Source: Bradyrhizobium sp. CCGB12
Lineage (GTDB): Bacteria > Pseudomonadota > Alphaproteobacteria > Rhizobiales > Xanthobacteraceae
DNA: 64,000 bases
Assembly: GCF_024199845.1 (NCBI RefSeq)
Contig: NZ_JANADO010000001.1
Span: 4,774,001-4,838,000 of the forward strand
Direction: 5' to 3'
Part shown: positions 15,621-23,789 of the stretch, piece by piece
How the letters are laid out: the number at the start of each line of letters is the position of its first letter
How positions within the stretch are numbered: position 1 is the stretch's first letter
Position numbers and translations under genes: made by a program
The notes under the pieces: generated by a model
Seen by the model: only the letters and a program-made list of their open reading frames with translations
The model's database searches: none
What the model was told of the DNA's origin: nothing

Positions 15621-15646
15621 AAAATGACCCCGCCACATGGGCGGGG
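15621..15646 (-). terminator. Hairpin between convergent genes, likely terminator
   Basis: CCCCGCC (15628-15634) pairs with GGCGGGG (15640-15646) around a five-base loop. Read on the minus strand the stem is followed by ATTTT, so it best serves the cupredoxin transcript; it may also block the plus-strand gene. Confidence 0.5.
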
Positions 15647-15790
15647 CCAGTCTACGGATGAATGACTTTGCGAAAGGCCTCGCGAAGTCTGCCGCCTTTA
15701 TCGCACGGAAGCGATCGAACGCAGACGAGCATTAGTCTCGCGATGATCGGGACATGTTCCCGATGGCGCCGGGAACGCGCACCCTCCTCT

Positions 15791-16111
15791 TCACGGCTCG
15801 ACCTTGAGCATCGCTTTCATGTTGGGATGATAGCGGCAGTAATACTCGACCATTCCGGCCTTCTTCAGAACTGACGTCGCCGACTTCTTCTCCGGCAGTG
15901 TCACGTCGAAATCGCCGTTCTTCGCCGTAGCGGTGTGCGCGAAGACGTCCTTGTTGATCCATGAGATGGTGTCACCGACCTTCGCCGTTACCTCCGCCGG
16001 CGAGATCACGAGATTCTCCATCGTGATCTCGATAGTCGCGGCGTGCGCCGGGACGGTCATCGACAGGAAGACGACCGCGAGCGCGGTCGCAGCGAGGCGT
16101 CCTGGTCTCAT
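15791..16111 (-). CDS. Cupredoxin-family copper-binding protein (106 aa)
   Basis: A small periplasmic blue-copper-type protein. Signal peptide MRPGRLAATALAVVFLSMTV ends near AHA-AT. The plastocyanin-like domain has VGDTISWINKDVFAHTAT with the first His ligand and VEYYCRYHPNMKAML giving Cys, His and Met ligands. All four type-1 copper ligands are therefore present, in the amicyanin/pseudoazurin style. It lies 9 bases after the DUF4142 gene and should be cotranscribed with it from the ECF-type promoter at 16704-16734. A role in electron transfer or oxidative-stress handling is inferred. Confidence 0.87.
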   Translation of the reverse strand: MRPGRLAATALAVVFLSMTVPAHAATIEITMENLVISPAEVTAKVGDTISWINKDVFAHTATAKNGDFDVTLPEKKSATSVLKKAGMVEYYCRYHPNMKAMLKVEP

Positions 16112-16120
16112 TTGCGCTCC

Positions 16121-16654
16121 CTATTTCAGCTCGGCCGCGACGTGCTCGGCGTGCTGCTGGTGGCCCTGGAATATTTTCAGGCCGGTCTGCAACAGGCTCT
16201 TCAGCTCGGCATTGCTGGCAGACGGAATGAGCTGGGTCTCCAGCGCGCCGTTGACCGCCTTGTGGTAGGCGACCTCGTTCGCGACATAGGCCTTGTCGAA
16301 GGCCGCACCGTCCAGCTTGTCGAGCTCAGCCAGCTTGTCGCTCGCCTGCTTCGACAATGCCTTGCTGGTGTCGTTGTCTTCGGGCGTGACGTTCAGCTTC
16401 TTGACCAGCGCGAGCGCCTGCTTATTCACGGCCTCGTGGTCGCGCAGCATGTCCTCGGCAAATGCTTTCACGTCCTTGTTCTTGGCCTTCTTCTGCGCCT
16501 GCTTGGCCGCGTTGATGTCGATCACGCCCGCAGTGTAGGCGATGTGGGCAATCTGCGGATCGGTGGGCTTGTCGGCGGCGTTCGCGCCTCGAAGCAGCGC
16601 TGGGCTCGACAACAGAATTGCTGCGGCGATGGCCGCGCTCCATCGGGTAAACAT
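16121..16654 (-). CDS. DUF4142-domain exported protein (177 aa)
   Basis: Exported helical (ferritin-like) protein of unknown function. Signal peptide FTRWSAAIAAAILLSSPALL ends near ANA-AD. The domain shows IAHIAYTAGVIDINAAKQAQ, VKAFAEDMLRDHEAVNKQAL and DKAYVANEVAYHKAVNGALE, the three helices usual for DUF4142. The ATG at 16654 with AGGAG 8 bases upstream is preferred over the GTG at 16663. It is the first gene after the sigma factor, led by the ECF-type promoter. Confidence 0.85.
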   Translation of the reverse strand: MFTRWSAAIAAAILLSSPALLRGANAADKPTDPQIAHIAYTAGVIDINAAKQAQKKAKNKDVKAFAEDMLRDHEAVNKQALALVKKLNVTPEDNDTSKALSKQASDKLAELDKLDGAAFDKAYVANEVAYHKAVNGALETQLIPSASNAELKSLLQTGLKIFQGHQQHAEHVAAELK

Positions 16655-16703
16655 GTTTGACACTCCTGTGCTGCCGGTCGGTTTGCCGGCGTTGCTTCAC
16701 AGG

Positions 16704-16734
16704 CGTTGGATGGGATCTTCGCGTAAACGTTCCC
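16704..16734 (-). promoter_or_regulatory. ECF-sigma-type promoter before DUF4142/cupredoxin
   Basis: Minus-strand GGGAAC (16729-16734), 17-base spacer, then ATCCAACG (16704-16711). The same -35, spacer length and -10 occur upstream of the sigma gene at 17460-17490. It leaves a leader of about 50 bases before the ATG. Confidence 0.7.
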
Positions 16735-16741
16735 GAAAATT

Positions 16742-17431
16742 TCAGCCGCTGATGCCGAGCCGCTTCAGCACGGCTTCCGTCAGGCGCTCGCAGCGCCAGC
16801 CGGCGAACGGAAACGCATCCATCATCACCGGACCGATCTCCTTCTCGACATTCTCGCGCAGCATGGTGCGGGCGCGATGCAGCCGCGTCTTCACGGTCTC
16901 GGGCTTCACGCCGAGCAGATCGGCGGTCTCCTCGATGTTCATGCCCTCCATGACGCGCGCGACGAAGACCATACGGAAGACATCCGGCAGCTCGTCGATG
17001 GCGCGTTCGACGACGCGCTGGATTTCACGTTGGGCCATGGTCCTTTCCGGATCGCCTGCGGGAGAAATGGGAAACTTGATGATCTGTGCCTCGAGCGCGG
17101 CTTCGGACACCGAGTCGAACTCGACCTGAGGCTTGGCACTTCGCGCCCGGCCAAGCGCCTCGTTGATGGCAATGCGTGACAGCCAGGTCGACAATCCAGA
17201 TTCGCCGCGGAAGCCATCGAGATGGGTAAAGGCGCGGACGTAGGTTTCCTGCACCACGTCCTCCGCTTCGCTGTCGCTGCGCAGGATGCCACGCGCGAGG
17301 CGGTAGAGCCTGCGGTTGTTGGCCTGCATGATCTCGCGCAACGCCGCCTCGTCGCGGCTCCGGGCACGATCGATCAGCTCGGCTTCCGGTGTCCTGGCAT
17401 CGGCGGCCAGACCGGCTGTGGTCCGTTGCAT
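16742..17431 (-). CDS. ECF RNA polymerase sigma factor (229 aa)
   Basis: Region 2 is LIDRARSRDEAALREIMQ...NRRLYRLARGILRSDSEAEDV-VQETYVRAF; region 4 is RAIDELPDVFRMVFVARVMEG followed by the helix-turn-helix NIEETADLLGVKPETVKTRLHRAR. A C-terminal extension (DAFPFAGWRCERLTEAVLKR) is typical of one ECF subgroup. The ATG at 17431 with AGGTGA is chosen; the frame could extend to 17653 but would run through the promoter. No anti-sigma gene adjoins it. The matching promoter in front of its own gene and of DUF4142/cupredoxin suggests autoregulation. Confidence 0.9.
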   Translation of the reverse strand: MQRTTAGLAADARTPEAELIDRARSRDEAALREIMQANNRRLYRLARGILRSDSEAEDVVQETYVRAFTHLDGFRGESGLSTWLSRIAINEALGRARSAKPQVEFDSVSEAALEAQIIKFPISPAGDPERTMAQREIQRVVERAIDELPDVFRMVFVARVMEGMNIEETADLLGVKPETVKTRLHRARTMLRENVEKEIGPVMMDAFPFAGWRCERLTEAVLKRLGISG

Positions 17432-17459
17432 GGCGGTCACCTGTTTCCACTCGTCCAGA

Positions 17460-17490
17460 CATTGGATGCGAGCCCAGGGGAAAGGTTCCC
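17460..17490 (-). promoter_or_regulatory. ECF-sigma-type promoter before the sigma gene
   Basis: Minus-strand GGGAAC (17485-17490), 17-base spacer, ATCCAATG (17460-17467), ending 29 bases before the sigma ATG. It matches the promoter at 16704-16734 in both boxes and spacing. Confidence 0.7.
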
Positions 17491-17520
17491 GACTTTCTTG
17501 CGCTCTCCTGGCGGGTCCCC

Positions 17521-18390
17521 TTAGTCTGTCTCGATCGGCAGCGCCGGATCCCTCGCCCACTCCCCCATCGACGCGTCGTACAGCGTCAGCTTGTCGTAGC
17601 CGAGTTCCGTCAGCAGGAGCAGATCGATCGTCGCCGAGATGCCGCCGCCGCAATACAGGATAACATTCTTATCCCGCGTGACGCCCTCGGCCGCGAATTT
17701 CGCCGAGGCATCCGCAAGCGTCGTCAGCGTCTTGTCGGCATTGGTGAGCGTCGCGGCGGGAACGTTGACGCTGCCGGGAACGCGGCCGGGCCGGCCGTAG
17801 CGGCTCGGCTCGAGACCCTGATGAAACTGCGGACCGAGCGCGTTGACGATGACGGTCGCGGGATCGCCGATCCGCGCCCTCACGATGTTCTTGTCGACGA
17901 AGAAGCCTGTACGCGGCGTGGCCTTGAATGTCGTCGCCGGATATCCCTTCGGCGCGCCCGTCTCGACCGGCCGCCCCTCCCCCTTCCACTTGTCAAAGCC
18001 GCCGTCGAGCACACGCGCATCGACGCCGAGCGAGCGCAGCATCCACCAGAACCGCGTCGACCACATCATCGAGCCGATGCTGTAGAGCACGATGGTCCTG
18101 GACGCATCGAGGCCGTGCCGGCCGAACGCAGCCTCCAATTGCGCGACATCAGGCATCATGAAGAACTGTTGCGCTGAAGTGTCGGAGAACTCGCCTTGCA
18201 GGTCGAGGAAATCGGCGCCCGGGATGTGGCCGGCCTCAAACGTCTTGTCACCGGGCACCGCGCGATAGGGCACGTCGCTGCCCGGCGGCACCGGCTCATT
18301 GTAGGTCGTGCAGTCGTAGAGGCGCAGGTTGGGATCGCCGAGCATGGCGGCGAGCTGCTCGGTGGTGATGAGGGGATTTGGTTGGGTCAT
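17521..18390 (-). CDS. sseA: 3-mercaptopyruvate/thiosulfate sulfurtransferase (289 aa)
   Basis: Two rhodanese domains. The first has LYDCTTYNEP, AGHIPGADFLDL and HGLDASRTIVLYS; the second carries the active site VILYCGGGISAT, with the catalytic Cys near residue 250. The loop CGGGIS resembles the mercaptopyruvate-type loop (CGSGVT in E. coli SseA) more than the CRKGVT of rhodaneses. It transfers sulfur from mercaptopyruvate to cyanide or thiols in the cytoplasm. It is a single gene, read away from the family A repeat at 18433-18512. Confidence 0.88.
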   Translation of the reverse strand: MTQPNPLITTEQLAAMLGDPNLRLYDCTTYNEPVPPGSDVPYRAVPGDKTFEAGHIPGADFLDLQGEFSDTSAQQFFMMPDVAQLEAAFGRHGLDASRTIVLYSIGSMMWSTRFWWMLRSLGVDARVLDGGFDKWKGEGRPVETGAPKGYPATTFKATPRTGFFVDKNIVRARIGDPATVIVNALGPQFHQGLEPSRYGRPGRVPGSVNVPAATLTNADKTLTTLADASAKFAAEGVTRDKNVILYCGGGISATIDLLLLTELGYDKLTLYDASMGEWARDPALPIETD

Positions 18391-18432
18391 CGGACTGCTC
18401 TCCCGTTCGAGAGGAAGTTAGACCTCTCCCTT

Positions 18433-18512
18433 CGTCATTGCGAGCGCAGCGAAGCAATCCAGACTGCCACCGCGGAGGGATTCTGGATTGCTTCGCTGCG
18501 CTCGCAACGACG
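18433..18512. repeat. Dispersed palindromic repeat, family A (copy 1)
   Basis: An 80-base near-perfect inverted repeat. Left arm CGTCATTGCGAGCGCAGCGA, then AGCAATCCAGA; the right arm is its complement with one or two changes. The central unpaired part contains CCGCGGAGG. Other copies are at 42136, 53291 and (split) 62618/63679. Confidence 0.85.
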
Positions 18513-18545
18513 CCTGGGGAAGCACTATGCGTCCCCACACATGCC

Positions 18546-19880
18546 CTACGCCTTCAGCGTTTCCAGAAACCGCACCGGCTCGCCTTGCGAGACCGTCACC
18601 AGCTCGCCCTGCCACATCACGCGGCGGCCGCGGATGAAGGTACCGACGGGCCAGCCGGTGACGCGGACGCCGTCATAGGGCGTCCAGCCGGCTTTGGATG
18701 CCACCCATTTGTTGGTGATGGTCTCGCGGCGCTTCAAGTCGACGATGGTGAAGTCGGCGTCGTAGCCCGCGGCGATACGGCCCTTGCACGCCATGTTGTA
18801 GAGGCGCGCGGGACCGGCGCTGGTGAGATCGACGAAGCGGGCGAGCGACAGACGGCCGGAATTGACGTGATCGAGCATAACAGGCACCAGCGTCTGCACG
18901 CCGGTCATCCCGGAGGGCGAGGCCGGATAGGTCTTGGATTTCTCTTCCAGCGTATGCGGCGCATGGTCCGAGCCGAGCACGTCGACGATGCCCTGCTCGA
19001 TGCCGCGCCAGATGCCGGCGCGGTGGTCCGCCCCGCGCACCGGCGGATTCATCTGCGCCAGCGTGCCGAGCCGCTCGTAGCATTCGGGCGCGACCAGCGT
19101 CAGATGATGCGGCGTCGCTTCGCAGGAGGCGACGTCCTTGTGATCGCGTAAGAATTCGATCTCCTCCTTGGTGGAGATGTGCAGCACGTGGATGCGCTTG
19201 CCGGTCTCGTGCGCGAGCTTCACCAGCCGCTGGGTCGCCATCAGCGCGGCAGTCTCGTCGCGCCAGACCGGGTGCGAGCGCGCGTCGCCCTCGATGCGCA
19301 GCGACTTGCGGTCGTTGAGGCGATACTCGTCCTCGGCATGGAACGCGGCGCGTCGGCGGATCACCTGGAAGATGCGGCGCAGGCTTTCGTCGTCCTCCAC
19401 CAGCAGCGCACCGGTGGACGAGCCGATGAACACTTTGACGCCGGCGCAGCCCGGCGCACGTTCGAGCACCGGCAGATCCTGCACGTTCTCGCGGGTGCCG
19501 CCGATGAAGAAGGCGAAATCGCAATGCATGCGGTGATGGGCGCGCTTCACCTTGTCGGTGAATGTGGCCTCCGTTACCGTGAGCGGAGAGGTGTTCGGCA
19601 TCTCGAACACCGCGGTGACGCCGCCCATTACGGCGCTGCGTGAGCCAGTCTCGAGGTCTTCCTTCTGCTCCAGTCCGGGCTCGCGGAAATGCACCTGCGT
19701 GTCCATCACGCCGGGGAGGATGTGCAGGCCCTTGCAGTCGATCACCTCCGCGGCGCTGCCTTGCGACAGCGCGCCTATCTCTGCGATGCGGCCACCCGAA
19801 ATCCCGATGTCACGCAGGCCCTCGCCGTCCTGGTTGACCACGGTGCCGCCTTTGAGGATCACATCGAAACGCTGGGTCAT
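18546..19880 (-). CDS. pyrC: Dihydroorotase, class I type (444 aa)
   Basis: Cyclises carbamoyl-aspartate to dihydroorotate in pyrimidine synthesis. Amidohydrolase features are intact: metal-binding VHFREPG (about 64-70), carbamylated Lys in GVKVFIGSSTGALL, His in FHAEDEY, HVLHISTKEE and the Asp in VLGSDHAPHTLEEK. The C-terminus returns to the small beta domain (DADFTIVDL, GRRVMWQGELV). Related hydantoinase/allantoinase activity cannot be excluded, but GSDHAPH followed by EEK favours dihydroorotase. It is a single gene divergent from ygfZ. Confidence 0.88.
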   Translation of the reverse strand: MTQRFDVILKGGTVVNQDGEGLRDIGISGGRIAEIGALSQGSAAEVIDCKGLHILPGVMDTQVHFREPGLEQKEDLETGSRSAVMGGVTAVFEMPNTSPLTVTEATFTDKVKRAHHRMHCDFAFFIGGTRENVQDLPVLERAPGCAGVKVFIGSSTGALLVEDDESLRRIFQVIRRRAAFHAEDEYRLNDRKSLRIEGDARSHPVWRDETAALMATQRLVKLAHETGKRIHVLHISTKEEIEFLRDHKDVASCEATPHHLTLVAPECYERLGTLAQMNPPVRGADHRAGIWRGIEQGIVDVLGSDHAPHTLEEKSKTYPASPSGMTGVQTLVPVMLDHVNSGRLSLARFVDLTSAGPARLYNMACKGRIAAGYDADFTIVDLKRRETITNKWVASKAGWTPYDGVRVTGWPVGTFIRGRRVMWQGELVTVSQGEPVRFLETLKA

Positions 19881-19981
19881 GGCTGAAGGCCTCTGTCATC
19901 CCCAAGCGCAGGGCTCGAGGTCTTGTCGTTTTTGCCTTGCGGGCTTACGTTCCGCAGCAACATGTCGCAAGAGATTTTCGC

Positions 19982-20863
19982 ATGAAATCAGCGTTTCTTC
20001 CCGACCGGAGCGTGGTCAAGGTCGCGGGCGAGGATGCGCGCAACTTCCTCAACGGCCTCATCACCACCGACGTCGACAGGCTCAAGCCGGGCCTGGGGCG
20101 ATTCGGCGCACTGCTGACGCCGCAGGGCAAGATCATCGTCGACTTCCTGATCACGGAGGTGCCCGCAGGCCAGGGCGGCGGGTTCCTGATCGATTGCCCG
20201 AAAGCACTGGCCGAGGGCCTCGCCACCAAGCTGAAATTCTACAAGCTGCGTGCCAAGGTCACGGTGGAGAACCTCTCCGATGCCCTCGGCGTACTCGCAG
20301 CCTGGGACGGCCAGCTTGGCGCCCAGCCAGACCTCGCCTTCACCGACCCGCGCAATGAAGGCCTCGGCTATCGCATCCTGATCCCCGAAGATCTCAAGCA
20401 GAAGCTGTCCGACCTGATCGGCGCGGAGCTGGTCGATGCGGCCGACTACGAGGCGCATCGTATTGCGCTCGGCGTGCCGCGCGGCGGGCTCGATTTCATG
20501 TATAGCAATGCGTTCCCGCATGAGACCAACATGGATCGGCTTGCCGGCATCGATTTCGACAAGGGCTGCTATGTCGGCCAGGAGGTCGTCTCGCGCATGC
20601 AGCATCGCGGCACCGCGCGCACCCGCAGCGTGAAGGTGCTGCTCGAGGGACCCTCGCCCGAGCCCGGCGCCACCATTGTCGCCGGCGACAAGCCGGTCGG
20701 CACCATCGGCTCGACCGCTGATGGCAAGGGCATCGCGCTGGTCCGCATCGACCGCGTCGCCGACGCCCTCGATGCAAATCAGCCGCTCAGCGCCGGAGGC
20801 GTCGCGTTGACGCTCGCCGAGCCCGAAGTCGTCCGCATTCCAGCAAAACAGCCCACCGCATGA
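19982..20863 (+). CDS. ygfZ: YgfZ/GcvT-family Fe-S cluster assembly protein (293 aa)
   Basis: Folate-binding protein supporting maturation of some Fe-S enzymes. The signature DKGCYVGQEVVSRMQHRG (about 195-212) contains the conserved K-G-C-Y-x-G-Q-E. The N-terminus reads RSVVKVAGEDARNFLNGLIT, as usual. The ATG at 19982 is preferred over an in-frame ATG 45 bases earlier. The stop overlaps the start of the next gene (ATGA), so it heads an operon with the 3-methyladenine glycosylase and HD hydrolase genes. Confidence 0.9.
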   Translation: MKSAFLPDRSVVKVAGEDARNFLNGLITTDVDRLKPGLGRFGALLTPQGKIIVDFLITEVPAGQGGGFLIDCPKALAEGLATKLKFYKLRAKVTVENLSDALGVLAAWDGQLGAQPDLAFTDPRNEGLGYRILIPEDLKQKLSDLIGAELVDAADYEAHRIALGVPRGGLDFMYSNAFPHETNMDRLAGIDFDKGCYVGQEVVSRMQHRGTARTRSVKVLLEGPSPEPGATIVAGDKPVGTIGSTADGKGIALVRIDRVADALDANQPLSAGGVALTLAEPEVVRIPAKQPTA

Positions 20864-21486
20864 GCCGCGCCCCTCGCCTGCATTCCGACGGAAAGACACG
20901 CTGCCCCTGGCCCGGCGAAGATCCGCTCTATGTCGCCTATCACGACACCGAATGGGGCGTGCCTGAGTATGACGACCGCGCGCTCTATGAAAAGCTGATC
21001 CTCGACGGCTTCCAGGCCGGCCTCTCCTGGATCACGATCCTGCGCAAGCGCGACAATTTCCGCAAAGCCTTCGACGATTTCCAGCCGGAGAAAATCGCGC
21101 GCTACAACGAAAAGAAGGTGCACGCGCTGATGAACGATGCCGGCATCGTGCGCAACAAGGCCAAGATCGACGGCGCGATCCTGAGCGCGAAGTCGTATCT
21201 GGAGATCATGGAGAAGGGCCCGGGCTTCTCGAAGCTGCTGTGGGATTTCCTCGACGGAAGGCCCAAGATCAACCATTTCAAGACCACTGCGAGCGTGCCC
21301 GCCTCGACGCCGCTGTCGGTGCAGGTCTCCAAGGAGCTGTCCTCGCGCGGCTTCAAGTTCGTCGGCCCGACCATCGTCTACGCCTTCATGCAGGCGACCG
21401 GCATGGTCAACGACCATCTCGTCGATTGCCATTGTCACGCGACCTGCGGCAAGGCGCAGCGCAAGCCGCGTCTCAAGGCCAAATGA
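20860..21486 (+). CDS. tag: DNA-3-methyladenine glycosylase I (208 aa)
   Basis: Removes 3-methyladenine from DNA. Characteristic parts: TRCPWPGEDPLYVAYHDTEW (9-28), GVPEYDDRALYEKLILDGFQ, AGLSWITILRKRDNFRKAFD, VGPTIVYAFMQATGMVNDH and the zinc-binding tail DCHCHATC. Zinc ligands (N-terminal Cys and His, C-terminal His and Cys) are all present. It overlaps ygfZ upstream and the HD hydrolase downstream by four bases each. Confidence 0.93.
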   Translation: MSRAPRLHSDGKTRCPWPGEDPLYVAYHDTEWGVPEYDDRALYEKLILDGFQAGLSWITILRKRDNFRKAFDDFQPEKIARYNEKKVHALMNDAGIVRNKAKIDGAILSAKSYLEIMEKGPGFSKLLWDFLDGRPKINHFKTTASVPASTPLSVQVSKELSSRGFKFVGPTIVYAFMQATGMVNDHLVDCHCHATCGKAQRKPRLKAK

Positions 21487-22097
21487 CGGCGAAGAAGACC
21501 GCGCCCGATGCGAAGTCTCGCGCCTGGCAGCGCATGCTGTCGGGCCGGCGGCTCGACCTGCTCGATCCCTCCCCGCTCGACGTCGAGATCGCCGACATCG
21601 CGCATGGGCTGGCGCGGGTTGCGCGCTGGAACGGCCAGACGACAGGCGCGCATATCTTCTCGGTCGCGCAGCACACATTGCTGGTCGAGACGGTGATGCG
21701 GCACGAGATTCCGCGCGTGGATCAGCGCATGCGGCTCGCCGCACTGCTGCACGACGCGCCCGAATATGTGATCGGCGACATGATCTCGCCGTTCAAGGCC
21801 GTGCTCGACGGCCACTACAAGGCGGTCGAGAAGCGCCTGCTCGGTGCCATCCACGTCCGCTTTGGGCTGCCGCCGGTACTGCCGGACGAAATCACGCAAG
21901 CCGTCAAGGCCGCCGATCGCGGCGCGGCCTATCTGGAGGCGACCGAGCTTGCCGGTTTCAGCGAGAGCGAAGCGCGGCGCCTGTTCGGCAAGGATCCTGG
22001 CCTGCCCGACAACATCAGGCGCGACTACCTCACACCCTGGACCGCGGCGCGGGCCGAGAGGCAGTTTCTGGAGCGGTTTGGCGCGGTGTTCGCGTAG
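21483..22097 (+). CDS. HD-domain hydrolase, YfbR-like (204 aa)
   Basis: Metal-dependent phosphohydrolase fold. Ligands are seen in HIFSVAQHTLLV, AALLHDAPEYVIGD (the HD pair) and VKAADRGAAYLEATE. YfbR in E. coli is a 5'-deoxynucleotidase; this relative may dephosphorylate nucleotides but the substrate is not fixed. The ATG at 21483 overlaps the stop of tag. It ends the ygfZ-tag operon, just before family D repeat 1. Confidence 0.82.
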   Translation: MTAKKTAPDAKSRAWQRMLSGRRLDLLDPSPLDVEIADIAHGLARVARWNGQTTGAHIFSVAQHTLLVETVMRHEIPRVDQRMRLAALLHDAPEYVIGDMISPFKAVLDGHYKAVEKRLLGAIHVRFGLPPVLPDEITQAVKAADRGAAYLEATELAGFSESEARRLFGKDPGLPDNIRRDYLTPWTAARAERQFLERFGAVFA

Positions 22098-22117
22098 CAT
22101 CATTTCTTCGTTGCCCC

Positions 22118-22209
22118 GTAGGGTGGGCAAAGGCGCTCTTGCGCCGTGCCCACCAAGTTTTCCCAATTGCGACGAAAGTGGTGGGCACGCTTCGCTTTGC
22201 CCACCCTAC
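22118..22209. repeat. Dispersed palindromic repeat, family D (copy 1)
   Basis: Left GTAGGGTGGGCAAAGGCGCT, right GCTTCGCTTTGCCCACCCTA, with inner GTGCCCACCA/TGGTGGGCAC arms. The same structure occurs at 56862-56955. Confidence 0.8.
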
Positions 22210-22245
22210 AGAGGCCCGCTATAATCAGCGGCAAAAAGGTCCGCC

Positions 22246-22752
22246 ATGATCCATGTCTGTTCCCTCGCCGCGCTTCCCGAAACTGTCCGCCTCACCCGCG
22301 CCAGCCACGTGCTGACGGTGATGGCCAATGTCGAGCAGGTGGCGCGGCCGGTGTCAGTGCTGCCGGCCAATCATCTCAAGGTGTCGATGGACGACATCAC
22401 CGAGGAGGTGGACGGCTTCGTCGCGCCGTCGGAGACGCATATCGAGCAGGTGCTGAACTTCGTACGCGGCTGGGACCGCAGCGCGCCGCTGGTGGTCCAT
22501 TGCTACGCCGGCATCAGCCGCTCCACCGCAAGCGCGTTCGCCGCCGTCTGCGCCCTCAATCCGAACCGCGACGAGATCGAAATCGCCAGGAAGATCCGCG
22601 CGGCCTCGCCGATCGCCTCACCGAACCGTCGCATCGTCAGCCTTGCCGATCGTGCATTGGGACGCAACGGTCGCATGCTGCGCGCGCTCGATGAGATGGG
22701 CCCGGGTGCCATGATGGTCGAGGGCCGCCCCTTCGTGATCGAACTCGAATGA
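22246..22752 (+). CDS. Tyrosine/dual-specificity protein phosphatase-like protein (168 aa)
   Basis: The phosphatase loop VVHCYAGISRSTASAFAA is present (catalytic Cys and Arg in HCx5R, about 84-91). A plausible general acid lies in the MDDITEE loop. The protein is small, soluble and lacks a signal peptide. Substrate unknown; relatives in Rhizobiales are annotated only as tyrosine phosphatase family. It precedes the NAD regulator gene by 19 bases and may be cotranscribed with it. Confidence 0.78.
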   Translation: MIHVCSLAALPETVRLTRASHVLTVMANVEQVARPVSVLPANHLKVSMDDITEEVDGFVAPSETHIEQVLNFVRGWDRSAPLVVHCYAGISRSTASAFAAVCALNPNRDEIEIARKIRAASPIASPNRRIVSLADRALGRNGRMLRALDEMGPGAMMVEGRPFVIELE

Positions 22753-22771
22753 CACCGGCGATCATCACCGC

Positions 22772-23740
22772 ATGAGCGACAAGCTCCTGACGCCGATCGA
22801 GATTGGCCTCACCGCCGCGATCGTCGCGATCGAGGACCACGAGCCGCTGATCCTCACCGCACGCGGCGGTGACGCGCTGGCCGGCCTGCCGTTCGGGCCG
22901 TTCGATGCGCTCGCCCACCGCACCTTCGAGATCGGCCTGCGCGCCTGGGTCGAGGAGCAGACGGGCCTGCGGCTCGGCTATGTCGAGCAGCTCTACACGT
23001 TCGGCGATCGTGGCCGCCATGCCGAGGCCGGCGACACCGGCGCGCATATGGTGTCGATCGGCTATCTCGCACTGACGCGCGCCGTCGACGGCGAGCTCGC
23101 CGCTGATGGCGCGAGCTTCGAGCCCTGGTATCGCTTCTTCCCCTGGGAAGACTGGCGCGAGCAGCCGCCGGGGATCATCGCCCGCGACATCATCCCGGCG
23201 CTGACGAAATGGGCCGAAGAGGAGACGCCCGAGACGACCCGCGCGCTGCCGCGGAAGGATCGCGTGCGCTTCTATTTCGGTCTCGACGGTGCGCCCTGGG
23301 ACGAGGAGCGCGTGCTCGACCGCTACGAGCTCCTGTACGAGGCCGGACTGATCGAGGAGGCACGGCGCGACGGCCGCCCTGCGGCATTAGCGCGCAAGGC
23401 GCTTCCCGCGCTCGGGACCTCGATGCGGTTCGACCACCGCCGTATCCTTGCCACGGCCATCGCGCGGCTGCGCGCAAAACTGAAGTATCGTCCTGTGGTG
23501 TTTGAACTTTTACCCGCCGAGTTCACACTCACCGAATTGCAGCACACGGTGGAGGCCATCTCCGGCCGGCACCTGCACAAACAGAATTTCCGCCGCCTCG
23601 TCGAAATGGAAGCCCTGGTCGAACCGACCGGGGTGATGTCGACACAGACCGGCGGACGCCCGGCGGCGCTCTATCGTTTCCGCCGCGACGTGCTCCAGGA
23701 GCGACCCGCGCCGGGCTTGCGCGTACGCTCCCGGCGCTAG
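22772..23740 (+). CDS. nadQ: NadQ/NrtR-like NAD-biosynthesis regulator: NUDIX-like domain plus winged helix (322 aa)
   Basis: The N-terminal 150 residues have a NUDIX-like fold with a degenerate box (FGPFDALAHRTFEIGLRAWV, then EEQTGL), suggesting ligand sensing rather than hydrolysis. YVEQLYTFGDRGRH is the family's mark. The C-terminus (RPVVFELLPAEFTLTELQHT ... HLHKQNFRRLVEMEALVEPT) is a winged-helix DNA-binding domain. This matches the COG4111/NadQ group of alphaproteobacterial NAD regulators, which control nadABC. Two matching palindromes lie before nadA in this window (36184 and 36260). Regulation of nadABC by this protein is inferred. Confidence 0.78.
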   Translation: MSDKLLTPIEIGLTAAIVAIEDHEPLILTARGGDALAGLPFGPFDALAHRTFEIGLRAWVEEQTGLRLGYVEQLYTFGDRGRHAEAGDTGAHMVSIGYLALTRAVDGELAADGASFEPWYRFFPWEDWREQPPGIIARDIIPALTKWAEEETPETTRALPRKDRVRFYFGLDGAPWDEERVLDRYELLYEAGLIEEARRDGRPAALARKALPALGTSMRFDHRRILATAIARLRAKLKYRPVVFELLPAEFTLTELQHTVEAISGRHLHKQNFRRLVEMEALVEPTGVMSTQTGGRPAALYRFRRDVLQERPAPGLRVRSRR

Positions 23741-23789
23741 ACCCTGATTCGCGCGACCGGCCCCTGCCCGCCGGTTGCCTGGAGGCTTC

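Noticed and set aside
17432..17653. N-terminal extension of the ECF sigma factor
   Set aside because: The extra 74 codons cover the predicted ECF promoter and read as Arg/Gly-rich shadow of the neighbouring sulfurtransferase gene; the ATG at 17431 has a good ribosome-binding site.
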